The position numbers and the translations under genes are program-made. Source: JAJFKX01 sp965230265 (GTDB lineage Bacteria; Pseudomonadota; Gammaproteobacteria; Xanthomonadales; Wenzhouxiangellaceae). From it: a stretch of 64,000 nt of DNA. Below the pieces are notes generated by a model, which did no database searches, had not been told where the DNA came from, and worked only from the letters and a program-made list of their open reading frames with translations. Each line of letters opens with the position of its first letter. Within the stretch, counting starts at the first letter, position 1. Shown here piece by piece: positions 36,506 through 45,670 of the stretch. The DNA lies in contig OZ245999.1 of the NCBI GenBank assembly GCA_965230265.1, forward strand, positions 2,356,001 through 2,420,000. The letters are read 5' to 3'.

Positions 36506-37723
36506 ATGCCTTCCGCTCAGCCATCAGTACTTTTGCGCCATGCCAATCTGGCTACTATGGCGCAAGACGATGGCTATGGCACAATCAAAAACGCAGCATT
36601 ACTGATTGATGCCCAACAACGTATAGCCTGGCTGGGCCCCGATAAGGGCGTTCCCGCAACATTGAAAGTTGACCGGGAAATCGACTGCCAACAACGCTGG
36701 ATTACGCCCGGCTTGATCGATTGTCATACACATCTGGTCTACGCCGGCAATCGCAGTGACGAGTTCGAACAGCGATTGCAAGGTGTCAGCTACGCCGAAA
36801 TCGCTGGTCAGGGTGGCGGTATTCAAAGCACTGTCAATGCCACCCGCAACGCCAGTTTTGATGATTTACTGGATGCCACCCTGCAACGTGCCAGGTACCT
36901 GACACGTGAAGGTGTCAGCCGGATTGAAATTAAATCTGGTTATGGACTGAATCTGGAAACCGAACGTCGCATGCTGCAGGTGGCCCGCGCTATTCCAGAG
37001 CACCTGCCTGTCACAGTGCATACCACCTTTCTCGGCGCTCATGCCTTGCCGCCTGAATTCAGTAACAATGCAGATGAATATATCGAACACATCTGCAAGG
37101 ATATATTGCCTGTTTTGGCCAGCGAAGGCCTGGTCGATGCTGTCGATGGTTTTTGTGAGTCCATCGGTTTCAACACAACGCAAATCGAGAAAGTATTGCA
37201 AACCGCGCAGGCATTGAATCTGCCCGTCAAACTGCATGCGGAACAACTATCCAACCAGCATGGCGCCGCATTGGTTGCCCGCTACCAGGGCTTGTCCGCT
37301 GACCACCTGGAATATTTGGATAAGGACGGCATCCTGGCAATGGCTGACGCTGGAACCGTGGCCACATTATTACCTGGCGCATATTACTATTTAAATGAAA
37401 CCCAACTACCTCCTATAGGTTTGTTGCGCCAGCAACATGTTCCCATTGCCATCGCTACAGATCACAATCCAGGCACCTCACCCATGCTATCGCTGCTAAC
37501 GGCAATGAATATGGCATGTGTGCTGTTTCAACTGCGACCTGATGAAGTTCTCGCTGGCGTTACCCGGCATGCTGCCCAGGCGCTGGGTGCTGCCAGCGAA
37601 TGTGGAACACTGGCCGTCGGCAAACGAGCAGATTTGGCTGTATGGGATATTGAGCAGCCTGTAGACCTGGTCTATGGGCTGGGACACAATCCGTTAAGCG
37701 ATCTGCTGACTACTCCTCATTAA
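36506..37723 (+). CDS. hutI: Imidazolonepropionase
   Basis: A 405-residue amidohydrolase-fold enzyme that opens imidazolone propionate to formimino-glutamate, third step of the pathway. The metal-binding HTH sits in LIDCHTHLVYAGNRSDEFEQR. Other family blocks are YAEIAGQGGGIQSTVNATR, IEIKSGYGLNLETE, VHTTFLGAHALPPEF, KLHAEQLSNQHGA, SADHLEYLD and IATDHNPGTSP (metal Asp/His region). Length is standard. It starts 12 bp after hutG, so it is surely cotranscribed. The LysR gene follows after about 90 bp. Confidence 0.97.
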   Translation: MPSAQPSVLLRHANLATMAQDDGYGTIKNAALLIDAQQRIAWLGPDKGVPATLKVDREIDCQQRWITPGLIDCHTHLVYAGNRSDEFEQRLQGVSYAEIAGQGGGIQSTVNATRNASFDDLLDATLQRARYLTREGVSRIEIKSGYGLNLETERRMLQVARAIPEHLPVTVHTTFLGAHALPPEFSNNADEYIEHICKDILPVLASEGLVDAVDGFCESIGFNTTQIEKVLQTAQALNLPVKLHAEQLSNQHGAALVARYQGLSADHLEYLDKDGILAMADAGTVATLLPGAYYYLNETQLPPIGLLRQQHVPIAIATDHNPGTSPMLSLLTAMNMACVLFQLRPDEVLAGVTRHAAQALGAASECGTLAVGKRADLAVWDIEQPVDLVYGLGHNPLSDLLTTPH

Positions 37724-37814
37724 CATCACTCTCTTATGGTATTTTTAAACACCTGATAATATTTAATTTACAACAGCAGCAAACTATCGTATTGGTTTGA
37801 CAGGGGTATCGGTC

Positions 37815-38801
37815 ATGAGCAAAAAAGCAGATGGTTCTCAAAGCACCAGCCATTTAATGCGTGGCTTCTCATCACGTCAATTACAAGCTTTTTATGCCCT
37901 GGCACAAACCTTACATTTTTCACAAGCTGCAGAATTAATTGCCATTACACAATCAGCGTTATCACAGCGAATTCAAAACCTCGAACAGATGGTTGGACAA
38001 AAGTTATTCAACCGCGGACATAATCACATTACTCTCACTCACGCCGGCCACCGGATGCTGCGCTACTGCCAACTGCGGGAAACTTTTGAGCATGAGTTTT
38101 TATATGATTTTAAAGTTAGCGGTACGGGTGAATTATCCGGTGCCCTGCGTATTGGCGGTTTTTCATCCGTGATACGTTCGGCAGTGATGCCGATCCTGAA
38201 TCACCATCTGGTCAGGCTGAATCCGGATATTTCCTGTGAATATATTGTTGAAGAAATGCATAACCTGACCAAATTATTAATGATGGGCAAAGTAGAGTGG
38301 GTCATTACTCAGTTTCCGTTAGTATTGAATGGTGTTGAATCAGTAGACCTGGGCACAGAACGCAATTTTCTCATTGAATCCAGTGACCCGGATGCATGTC
38401 GTAATGTCTATATCGACCATGAACCCAGTGATCACTTTACTGAGCACTTTTTCTCGCTACATAACTACAAACCTGAAGGTGGTTTTAGACGTGCATTTTA
38501 TGAGGACATCTACGGCCTGTTGGAAGCTGTCGATGATGGCATAGGGCGTGCCGTTGTGCCTATGCATTTGCTGGAAAAACAACACCGCTGCCAACCCGTT
38601 ACAGGCTTTGCGGCTGTTGATCTTCCGGTGATACTCAGTTACTACAAGACCAATCAGCATTCACACCTGCACCGTGAAGCAGAAAAAGTTTTATCCACAC
38701 ATATTCAAGAATATTTAAGTCGCGATGAGGCCAAGCTACAAGCCAGTATCAGTGAAGTAAAAACTGTCGCCCACCCTTACGACCACCCCACCCCACCATG
38801 A
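37815..38801 (+). CDS. LysR-family transcriptional regulator
   Basis: A 328-residue regulator. The N-terminal helix-turn-helix (about 20-80) reads RQLQAFYALAQTLHFSQAAELIAITQSALSQRIQNLEQMVG followed by LFNRGHNHITLTHAGHRML. The C-terminal part is a substrate-binding-like co-inducer domain starting near GALRIGGFSSV. Placement just behind hutI and on the same strand makes control of the hut genes possible, but hut is usually controlled by HutC-type proteins. The frame is open from a TTG at 37797; ATG at 37815 is preferred. Co-inducer unknown. Confidence 0.85.
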   Translation: MSKKADGSQSTSHLMRGFSSRQLQAFYALAQTLHFSQAAELIAITQSALSQRIQNLEQMVGQKLFNRGHNHITLTHAGHRMLRYCQLRETFEHEFLYDFKVSGTGELSGALRIGGFSSVIRSAVMPILNHHLVRLNPDISCEYIVEEMHNLTKLLMMGKVEWVITQFPLVLNGVESVDLGTERNFLIESSDPDACRNVYIDHEPSDHFTEHFFSLHNYKPEGGFRRAFYEDIYGLLEAVDDGIGRAVVPMHLLEKQHRCQPVTGFAAVDLPVILSYYKTNQHSHLHREAEKVLSTHIQEYLSRDEAKLQASISEVKTVAHPYDHPTPP

Positions 38802-39003
38802 ACTTTCAAATCACAACCGCCACAGGCTTAAGCTGTGGATAGAAAGACATCTATCATTTTTTTTAATTAGCCGATTAAAAGATTTAATTTCCACTCTAAG
38901 CATGCCCGGGATAACCTGTTTATGCGTTAAACAAGCCACGCGAGTGTTTCTCCGGTTTATTTAATGTACCAACGATAATTATGGACGATAAGAGGTGGTC
39001 ATC

Positions 39004-39375
39004 ATGTATAAATTATTAACGATTGTATTATTCCTTCTGCTTCAGTCGCCCCTTTGGGCAGAAGAAATTTATGATTGTGCCGACGGTGGTGGAAAGGTAT
39101 GCTCAGACTCTGATATCCCTGCCGCTGCACCAACCGATTGGAGCTACCCAACAGCTCAGGATGAATGCAATGCAATATGCAGCGATCTGGCTGGCAGTAT
39201 CCAGGGCGGGCTGTCCAATGTTTGGGTTTGCACAGCTACCAGTGCCAGTTGGAACGGGTATTCAACTGACCCACATGGGAATCAGTCTACACTGTGCTCA
39301 TGTGACGTGACTTGCGTAAAAGGTGTAACACCAAGACAAGCAAATCATCACCACGTACTACCACGCGACTTTTAA
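39004..39375 (+). CDS. Small exported cysteine-rich protein of unknown function
   Basis: A 123-residue protein with a clear signal peptide (MYKLLTIVLFLLLQSPLWAEE). The mature part has eight cysteines in CxxxxxxxC, CxxxC and CSCxxxC spacing (DCADGGGKVC, ECNAIC, WVCT, LCSCDVTC), an even number that fits four disulfides in the periplasm or outside. The C-terminus has a HHH run. AGAGGTGG precedes the ATG at 39004. I recognise no family. Single gene with its own terminator. Confidence 0.65.
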   Translation: MYKLLTIVLFLLLQSPLWAEEIYDCADGGGKVCSDSDIPAAAPTDWSYPTAQDECNAICSDLAGSIQGGLSNVWVCTATSASWNGYSTDPHGNQSTLCSCDVTCVKGVTPRQANHHHVLPRDF

Positions 39376-39403
39376 ATAAAGCGTAGAAACATAGGCGTTT
39401 TCA

Positions 39404-39435
39404 CCCGGGGCCACGATCGCTCCGGGCTTTTATTA
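39404..39435 (+). terminator. Intrinsic terminator after the Cys-rich protein gene
   Basis: Stem CCCGGGGC (39404-39411) with GCTCCGGG (39419-39426), one G-U pair, 7-nt loop, followed by CTTTTATTA. Confidence 0.8.
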
Positions 39436-39520
39436 TTTTATTGATTACCCAACCGGTTTAGCAAACAATAAAACAAGTTAATTAATTTTGACCGGCCAAC
39501 TTCAAGCCGCTTGTCAGTAC

Positions 39521-40735
39521 TCAGGCTGCACAACTTACACGGCTAGTATGATCCAGTGCCTGCTCGATGTCTGCCAATAAATCATCAACCTCTTCCAGAC
39601 CTGCCGACAACCGTATCAGACCCTCACTGATCAAATGCTGTTGACGTTCTTCCTGGCTATAGGTGGAATGCGTCATACTGGCCGGGTGCTGGGCCAGGGT
39701 TTCAGCATCGCCAAGGCTGACTGCCCGCTGTATCAGTTGCAGATTGTTCATAAACTCAATGCCCCCGGAACGCCCAGCTTTTAACTCAAAAGCCAGCATG
39801 CCGCCAGACAAACTCATCTGTCGAGCAGCCAGCTCAAACTGTGGAAATGACACCAAACCAGGATAATGCACTTTATCAACCAGCGGATGATCGTGCAGAT
39901 ATTCAGCAATAACCTGGGCACTGCTACTATGCCTATGCATACGGATAGCCAATGTCTTTAAGCCGCGCATGATCAGATAAGCATCCTGTGGTGATAATAC
40001 GGAACCGGTCATGTCTTTGATGCCGAACATGCGGACCTGATCGACCTGTTCCTGTGGTCCCAGTACTGCACCAGCAATCAAGTCACCATGTCCATTCAGA
40101 TATTTGGTTGCCGAATGCACAACAAAATCTGCACCTAACGCGATAGGACGCTGCAAGTATGGAGTGCAGTAGGTGTTGTCCACTACCACCAAGGCCTGCT
40201 GTTGATGAGCAATCGCGCTAACTGCCTGAATATCAACCAGACGCATATTGGGGTTGGCAGGAGTCTCAAAATAAACCAATTTGGTTTGTGGCGTAATAGC
40301 CTGACTGACTGCCTCGACTGAGGTCATATCAACATGAGTTACCTTAATACCATGCTTGCTAAGACCATGATTAAAGAAACTGAAAGTACAACCATATAAG
40401 GTTTTATCGACGACAATTTCGTCGCCAGGCGTCAGTAATGTCCACATTAGCGACGTAATAGCTCCCATCCCTGAACCGGTACATACACAGCTTTCCGCCC
40501 CTTCCAATACCGCCAACCGCGATTCCAGCAAGCTATTGGTGGGGTTGCCCAGACGGCTGTAAATATAACCAGACTGTTCCCCCGCAAAACGCTCACCCCC
40601 TTGTTCAGCATTATCAAAAGCAAAGGTGGATGACAGATACATCGGTGGATTCAATGCCCCAAAGTTGGCCTGAGCATTGTAGCCATGATGAATGGCATTG
40701 GTAGCAAAACCAGGCGGCTTGGCGAACTGACTCAT
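39521..40735 (-). CDS. megL: Methionine gamma-lyase
   Basis: A 404-residue PLP enzyme of the Cys/Met metabolism family that splits methionine to methanethiol, ammonia and 2-oxobutyrate. With the start at 40735 the numbering equals that of the Pseudomonas putida enzyme: Y114 and C116 in TLYGCTFSFF, and the PLP lysine K211 in SATKYLNGHGD. C116 is characteristic of methionine gamma-lyases and separates them from cystathionine gamma-lyase and beta-lyase. YSRLGNPT and FETPANPNMRLVDI are also typical. An in-frame start at 40804 is disfavoured. It is divergent from an Lrp-type gene, as in the mdeR-mdeA arrangement of Pseudomonas. Confidence 0.92.
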   Translation of the reverse strand: MSQFAKPPGFATNAIHHGYNAQANFGALNPPMYLSSTFAFDNAEQGGERFAGEQSGYIYSRLGNPTNSLLESRLAVLEGAESCVCTGSGMGAITSLMWTLLTPGDEIVVDKTLYGCTFSFFNHGLSKHGIKVTHVDMTSVEAVSQAITPQTKLVYFETPANPNMRLVDIQAVSAIAHQQQALVVVDNTYCTPYLQRPIALGADFVVHSATKYLNGHGDLIAGAVLGPQEQVDQVRMFGIKDMTGSVLSPQDAYLIMRGLKTLAIRMHRHSSSAQVIAEYLHDHPLVDKVHYPGLVSFPQFELAARQMSLSGGMLAFELKAGRSGGIEFMNNLQLIQRAVSLGDAETLAQHPASMTHSTYSQEERQQHLISEGLIRLSAGLEEVDDLLADIEQALDHTSRVSCAA

Positions 40736-40875
40736 GGTTTTAGACTCCGGTTTCTTTGAATCATGATTGTGCAGCAAAAACCGGGCAATTACCTTGCAGA
40801 TCATACTCTTTTTATGCCAATATGAGCAATATTCTTTCCTTAAATATTAATAATTGAAAAAATTTTTGCTAAAAC
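40736..40875. promoter_or_regulatory. A/T-rich divergent control region, megL and Lrp-type gene
   Basis: A 140-bp divergent region. The part at 40836-40868 is nearly pure A/T, suiting Lrp-type binding. By analogy with mdeR-mdeA the adjacent regulator likely binds here. No precise site can be set. Confidence 0.4.
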
Positions 40876-41331
40876 ATGCTGGATAAAATAGACAAGAACC
40901 TTCTGGAACTACTGCAAAACGATGGCAAGATATCCAATAGCCAGCTTGCGGAACAGGTTTCCTTAAGCGAAGCCCCCTGTTGGCGCCGGGTCAGACGGTT
41001 GGAGCAAGACGGATACATTACCGGCTATCAAGCCTTACTGGATCACCGACTGCTGGGGTTCGGCGTTATTGCTTTTGTGCAGGTCAAGTTTTCCAGCCAC
41101 CGGATAGAACTGGCACAGGAGTTTGAAGAAGCTGTACAAACACTGCCACAAATCATGGCGTGCTATAACGTTACCGGCTCAGCAGATTATCTGTTGCATG
41201 TGCTGGCAGAGGACCTGGAATCTTATGGTGATTTGACATTGAACACCATCCGTAAGTTACCCGGTGTGGATGCTATTCATTCAAGTTTGTGTCTGCGGGA
41301 AATTAAGACTTCAACCAAAATACCGATCTGA
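40876..41331 (+). CDS. Lrp/AsnC-family regulator, probable controller of megL
   Basis: A 151-residue Lrp/AsnC protein. The helix-turn-helix is LDKIDKNLLELLQNDGKISNSQLAEQVSLSEAPCWRRVRRLEQDGYITGY, followed by a RAM ligand-binding domain (LGFGVIAFVQVKF, ACYNVTGSADYLLHVLAED). Members sense amino acids. Being divergent from methionine gamma-lyase, it matches MdeR of Pseudomonas in position, so methionine-responsive activation is a good inference. Confidence 0.9.
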   Translation: MLDKIDKNLLELLQNDGKISNSQLAEQVSLSEAPCWRRVRRLEQDGYITGYQALLDHRLLGFGVIAFVQVKFSSHRIELAQEFEEAVQTLPQIMACYNVTGSADYLLHVLAEDLESYGDLTLNTIRKLPGVDAIHSSLCLREIKTSTKIPI

Positions 41332-41361
41332 AATGATCCATATTGCTGTTATATCAATGAT

Positions 41362-41991
41362 CTACCAGCGCATATCATCAGGTACTTCAAAATCCTTATA
41401 TTGATCATCCCAGGCTTCACCACTGGGCTCGTCCCCGCCCATATCAGGAACCAAATCGGGCGCTATGGCTTTGTATTTTGCATGCGTTTCCAAATCCAGT
41501 ATTACCGGACGACTGCGCAATACCGCGATGCCTAACTCATTGGCATTAATCGCTTTGAGCTGTTCTTCGGTCACCAGTACACGCCGAATTTTACCCATGT
41601 AATTAAAGTAGCGGGGCAGCTCGGCTTTTTCATCATTAAGCACTTTGCCTTCGACGGTTTTATCCAGTTGCAGGTTACGTAACCGGCGCGACTCCTGTTC
41701 GGCAATTTTTTTCTGTTTTTGGAACTCTTTATCGCGTTTTTCAGCATTGGCTTTGGCGCGATAAGCAGCCGCTAAATCACTGTCCGACTTATGCTGCCTG
41801 GAAGTGAATTTCTTGCCGGTTTTTTTGCCCGTTTTTTTCCAGGATTTTTTCTTGCCTGCGGCCTTACCACCAGCACCGCTTTTGCTGTGTTGACGTTGCT
41901 CGCGACGCTGCTTTTTTTCCTGTTCGGCTTTAGCAAGCTTATCTTCATTAATAAGCCCCGCTTTTAATAATTGATCTTGTAAAGAACCCAT
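41362..41991 (-). CDS. DUF2058 family protein (YaiL-like)
   Basis: A 209-residue cytoplasmic protein. The N-terminal MGSLQDQLLKAGLINEDKLAKAEQEKKQRREQ is the hallmark of DUF2058. A very basic Lys/Arg/Gly-rich stretch follows (about 35-75), then a charged coiled-coil segment (about 75-115) and a conserved C-terminal globular part (YFNYMGKIRRVLVTEEQLKAI). The family is described as nucleoid- or polynucleotide-associated, but its role is not established. Same strand as the FKBP gene, 76 bp downstream of it, with a hairpin between. Confidence 0.9.
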   Translation of the reverse strand: MGSLQDQLLKAGLINEDKLAKAEQEKKQRREQRQHSKSGAGGKAAGKKKSWKKTGKKTGKKFTSRQHKSDSDLAAAYRAKANAEKRDKEFQKQKKIAEQESRRLRNLQLDKTVEGKVLNDEKAELPRYFNYMGKIRRVLVTEEQLKAINANELGIAVLRSRPVILDLETHAKYKAIAPDLVPDMGGDEPSGEAWDDQYKDFEVPDDMRW

Positions 41992-42032
41992 AATTTTCTA
42001 TGTGACTATAATGTCTGGTGTGGCCTACACAA

Positions 42033-42055
42033 CCAGTCCGGGAGACCCGGACTGG
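42033..42055 (-). terminator. Strong hairpin after the FKBP gene
   Basis: Perfect 10-bp stem CCAGTCCGGG (42033-42042) with CCCGGACTGG (42046-42055), 3-nt loop. The minus-strand tail is TTGTG, a weak T-run. It lies 13 bp after the stop. Confidence 0.65.
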
Positions 42056-42067
42056 AAGTTAAATCGA

Positions 42068-42787
42068 TTATTCAGCTGCGCTGTCGATGGAAATTAGCTC
42101 AACATCAAATATCAAAGTGGCATTCGGGCCAATTAACTGACCACCGCCATTGGCACCATAGGCCAGTTCACTTGGGATGTAGAACTTATACTTGCTGCCA
42201 ACCGGCATTAACTGAACACCTTCAGTCCAACCTGGAATAACCTGATTCAAACCAAAGGTTGCTGGCTCACCACGGCTATAAGAACTGTCAAACTCCTGAC
42301 CATTCAATAAGGTGCCACGATAATGCACCGTCACACGATCGGTAGCCGCTGGCTGAGCGCCATCGCCTGCTTCAATCACTTCGTATTGCAGGCCTGAATC
42401 AGTCACAGTAACGCCTGGTTTATTGGCATTGGCAGTCAAAAATGCTTCACCTTCTACCTGGTTTTCAGAAGCCAGCCGTTCACGTTCTTCAGCCGCAGCT
42501 TCACGACGGCGGGTCAGATAGTCCTGACGAATCGCAACGGCTTCTTCAGCAGTTAGCTGAGTTTCATTGCCTTCAACCACGTCACGAATAGCAGCGAACA
42601 TGCTATCCAGCTCGATATCACCACCCTGCTGCTTTAGGGAATTACCGATATCCATACCAACGGTATAACCCAGTTTCTGGGCATCCGTTTCCAGGGTGAC
42701 CTGACCCAAAGCACTATTAATGCCTGCGCCAGACGCAAATAAAACCATGCCGGCAAAACCAGCAATCAACATCTTGTTGGGGTACAT
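42068..42787 (-). CDS. Periplasmic FKBP-type peptidyl-prolyl cis-trans isomerase (FkpA/Mip-like)
   Basis: A 239-residue exported protein. The signal peptide starts at ATG 42787 (MYPNKMLIAGFAGMVLFASG), with GGAG 7 nt upstream. The N-terminal dimerisation part (about 30-120: QKLGYTVGMDIGNSLKQQG to DYLTRRREAAAEERERLAS) is helical as in FkpA and Mip. The FKBP domain (about 135-235) has VTVHYRGTLLNGQEFDSSYSRGEPATFGLNQVIPGWTEG and the IPSELAYGANG motif with the active-site aromatics. It assists folding of envelope proteins. Confidence 0.93.
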   Translation of the reverse strand: MYPNKMLIAGFAGMVLFASGAGINSALGQVTLETDAQKLGYTVGMDIGNSLKQQGGDIELDSMFAAIRDVVEGNETQLTAEEAVAIRQDYLTRRREAAAEERERLASENQVEGEAFLTANANKPGVTVTDSGLQYEVIEAGDGAQPAATDRVTVHYRGTLLNGQEFDSSYSRGEPATFGLNQVIPGWTEGVQLMPVGSKYKFYIPSELAYGANGGGQLIGPNATLIFDVELISIDSAAE

Positions 42788-42998
42788 ATAAAGACTCCGA
42801 AAATTTGTAAGTATCAGGCGTGAGACTAACGAACCAATCACAGGTTCCGGGCATATCTCAATAACGGTTTATTATAACTTAGATGGGTCCTCTGGGGTGG
42901 ATTTCCACCTTTGTACACTTGAATTCCCGGTATACTACGCCACCTTCTGTGCTGAAACACTTAGCAGCCACAATTCGCATACACAATAGGATGAATCG

Positions 42999-44732
42999 GT
43001 GACCACCAATACAAATAATATTCTGCCAGCACATGGCGGGCCGCTAGTCGATTTACTGGTATCTGATAGCCAACGTCAAAGCCTAAAGGATTTAGCCGGG
43101 CGACTGCCTTCGCTGACTCTGAGCGAGCGCCAATTATGCGATCTGGAATTGCTGCTCAACGGTGGCTTTTCACCCTTGAAAGGCTTCATGAATCAACATG
43201 ATTACGCCAGTGTCTGCTCTGATATGCGGCTGAGTGATGGCACCTTATGGCCCATGCCAATCACTTTGGATGTCGACCAGGCATTTGCTGAGGGCCTGAA
43301 CACAGGCGACCAAATCACGCTGCGTGACAGTGAAGGTCTGGCATTGGCGGTGATGACCATCGATTCTCACTGGCAACCCGATCGTGAACAGGAAGCACAG
43401 CAGGTTTTTGGCAGCACTGACAGCAAACACCCGGCAGTCGATTATTTATTGAATCAATCAGGTTCTATATACCTGGGTGGTAGCCTACAGGGCCTGCAAC
43501 TGCCACACCATTATGACTGTCGCCACTTACGACACACACCTGCCAGCTTGCGAGCCTTGTTCAAGCAAATGGGCTGGCGCCGGATTGTGGCCTTCCAGAC
43601 ACGCAACCCAATGCACCGGGCCCACCAGGAATTAACCTTTAGTGCTGCCAAGCAGGCCGAAGCGAATTTATTGATACATCCAGTAGTCGGCATGACCAAA
43701 CCCGGAGATGTTGATTACCTGACCAGGGTGCGCTGCTACGAAAAAGTACTGCAACGCTACCCCGATGACACCACGCAATTAAGCCTGCTACCGTTGGCAA
43801 TGCGCATGGGTGGCCCCCGCGAAGCTTTATGGCATGCGATTATCCGCCGCAACTACGGCTGTACTCATATGATTGTCGGTCGCGATCATGCTGGCCCAGG
43901 CAACGACAGCAACGACCAGCCGTTCTATGATCCATTTGCTGCGCAGGCTCTGCTGCAGCAATACCAAGATGAAATCGGTATTGAAATGGTGCCGTTTAAA
44001 ATGATGGTATTTGTTCAGGATCGGGCCGAATACATCCCCGCTGATGAGGTTCGTGAAGGTGAAAAAGTGCTAAACCTCTCCGGCACAGAATTGCGTCGCC
44101 GCTTGTATGAAGGTTTGGATATTCCAGAATGGTTCACCTTTCCGGAAGTGGTAGACGAATTACAGAAGAGCCACCCGCCACGGGCCAAGCAGGGCTTTAC
44201 GGTTTTCTTTACTGGTTTGTCTGGGGCGGGCAAATCCACCATTGCCAATGCTCTAATGATAAAACTGCGCGAAATTGGCAGCCGACCAGTGACCCTGCTG
44301 GATGGCGATATTGTGCGCACGCACTTATCCAGCGAACTGGGTTTTTCACGTGAACACCGTGATATCAATGTGCTGCGTATCGGCTATGTCGCCTCGGAAA
44401 TTACTAAAAACGGTGGTGTGGCCATCTGTGCACCTATCGCACCTTATACTCATACCCGCCAACAGGTTCGGGATATGATCGAGCCTTTAGGTGGTTTTGT
44501 GGAAGTGCATGTATCGACTTCTCTGGAAGTTTGCGAACAGCGCGATAGAAAAGGACTCTATGCCAAAGCACGTCGTGGTGAAATCAAAGAGTTCACCGGC
44601 ATCTCCGACCCTTATGAAGCCCCGGAAAAACCAGAGCTGGATCTGGACACCCAAATGCTGAGCCCGGAAGAGTCGGTACAGAAAGTTTTAATTGAACTGG
44701 AACGCATGGGACTGTTGGCAGTTGAACGTTAA
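42999..44732 (+). CDS. Bifunctional sulfate adenylyltransferase / adenylylsulfate kinase
   Basis: A 577-residue fusion of dissimilatory-type ATP sulfurylase (Sat, about 1-390) and APS kinase (CysC, about 400-575). It makes APS from sulfate and ATP, then PAPS. The sulfurylase site is Q200-T-R-N-P-M-H206-R-A-H209 with GRDHAGPG later; the kinase P-loop is G406-L-S-G-A-G-K-S-T414, followed by LDGDIVRTHLSSELGFSREHRDINVLRIG. GTG at 42999 is the start; the nearby ATG at 42991 runs into a stop. The product PAPS is the donor for sulfotransferases, and one is encoded at 47646-50657. Alone in its transcription unit. Confidence 0.95.
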   Translation: MTTNTNNILPAHGGPLVDLLVSDSQRQSLKDLAGRLPSLTLSERQLCDLELLLNGGFSPLKGFMNQHDYASVCSDMRLSDGTLWPMPITLDVDQAFAEGLNTGDQITLRDSEGLALAVMTIDSHWQPDREQEAQQVFGSTDSKHPAVDYLLNQSGSIYLGGSLQGLQLPHHYDCRHLRHTPASLRALFKQMGWRRIVAFQTRNPMHRAHQELTFSAAKQAEANLLIHPVVGMTKPGDVDYLTRVRCYEKVLQRYPDDTTQLSLLPLAMRMGGPREALWHAIIRRNYGCTHMIVGRDHAGPGNDSNDQPFYDPFAAQALLQQYQDEIGIEMVPFKMMVFVQDRAEYIPADEVREGEKVLNLSGTELRRRLYEGLDIPEWFTFPEVVDELQKSHPPRAKQGFTVFFTGLSGAGKSTIANALMIKLREIGSRPVTLLDGDIVRTHLSSELGFSREHRDINVLRIGYVASEITKNGGVAICAPIAPYTHTRQQVRDMIEPLGGFVEVHVSTSLEVCEQRDRKGLYAKARRGEIKEFTGISDPYEAPEKPELDLDTQMLSPEESVQKVLIELERMGLLAVER

Positions 44733-44759
44733 TACTGACTAGCACCTGGTAGTAACCCT

Positions 44760-44788
44760 GGCTGAGACCTTGCCATACGATCTCAGCC
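44760..44788 (+). terminator. Hairpin after the Sat-CysC gene
   Basis: Perfect 8-bp stem GGCTGAGA (44760-44767) with TCTCAGCC (44781-44788), 13-nt loop. A T-run is lacking, so this may need Rho or act as a stability element. Confidence 0.45.
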
Positions 44789-44819
44789 GGAACCTTTACT
44801 ATAGGGGAAGCCACAATGG

Positions 44820-45548
44820 CTACATCAGCTCTTGAAAACAACCCGTAAACTCCTTGCTTTCTCGAGTTGCAAACTCAAACACCACCAGCGTACAGCGCCC
44901 GGACTCGGTCACCTGCAATGCCAACTGCTGGCCATCTTCAGACAATTCAGGGTTACTGAATGATTTACCATAAGTGGGTTGAATAATGGCGCGCTGGCCA
45001 TTGCCCAGCTCAACAATCACATTATTGCCCTGCTGATAAGCATAGCTGCCATCAGATGCAATGGGGTAATCCAGCATGCTCAACGACTCAAGCCGCTCAA
45101 CTGCAGGCCCACCCCATAGCACTCCGGCCATCACCACCATTGCTACTGTTGCCAGCAAGCCACCGGTTGGAGTAAACACCCGACGTAAAGGCAACGGTGA
45201 TTTCAACCTGTCTGGTTTTATATGCCACCAGCGACTTGCTTGAATAACACTGTGCGTCATGACCCACTGATACCCTTCTCCAGGGTATGTTCGAATAAAA
45301 TGCGCCTCTGCCGCGTTATCGCCCAGGGCTTCTCTCAACAACCATATGGTTTGCGTCAACGCTTTTTGACCACTGTAAATATTGCCATGCCAAACCTGGT
45401 CGATTAACTCCTCCCGTGTCACCGCCCTATTGGAATGCTCAATCAATAACTGCAATACCAACCAGCATTTATTCGGCAAGGTTTTGGCTTTCCCTTTGAC
45501 TATCAAACGACGCTTAGAGAGATGAACGCTTACAGACCTGGTACTCAT
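44820..45548 (-). CDS. ToxR/CadC-like membrane transcriptional regulator
   Basis: A 242-residue protein. The N-terminal winged helix (about 5-100) of OmpR/CadC type reads LIVKGKAKTLPNKCWLVLQLLIEHSNRAVTREELIDQVWHG and ALTQTIWLLREALGDN, ending in the wing HFIRTYPGEGYQWVM. A transmembrane helix follows (GGLLATVAMVVMAGVLWGG, about 130-148). The short periplasmic part has a TolB-like strand pattern (NPELSEDGQQLALQVTESG) and ends with two Cys. It is divergent from the exported protein gene at 45671, its likeliest target. Signal unknown. Confidence 0.8.
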   Translation of the reverse strand: MSTRSVSVHLSKRRLIVKGKAKTLPNKCWLVLQLLIEHSNRAVTREELIDQVWHGNIYSGQKALTQTIWLLREALGDNAAEAHFIRTYPGEGYQWVMTHSVIQASRWWHIKPDRLKSPLPLRRVFTPTGGLLATVAMVVMAGVLWGGPAVERLESLSMLDYPIASDGSYAYQQGNNVIVELGNGQRAIIQPTYGKSFSNPELSEDGQQLALQVTESGRCTLVVFEFATRESKEFTGCFQELM

Positions 45549-45670
45549 GGCAAATCCGCTGATAAAAACACCATTAATACACAAAAGATAAAAAAAGATT
45601 TGCCCAGATGCCACCAAAAGCGATTAACTGCCGACTTATCACGACAACGTGCAACGGTTCAGGAGTTTTT

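Noticed and set aside
40736..40804. Longer start for methionine gamma-lyase
   Set aside because: The extra 23 residues shift C116 and K211 away from the conserved numbering and are not family-like.
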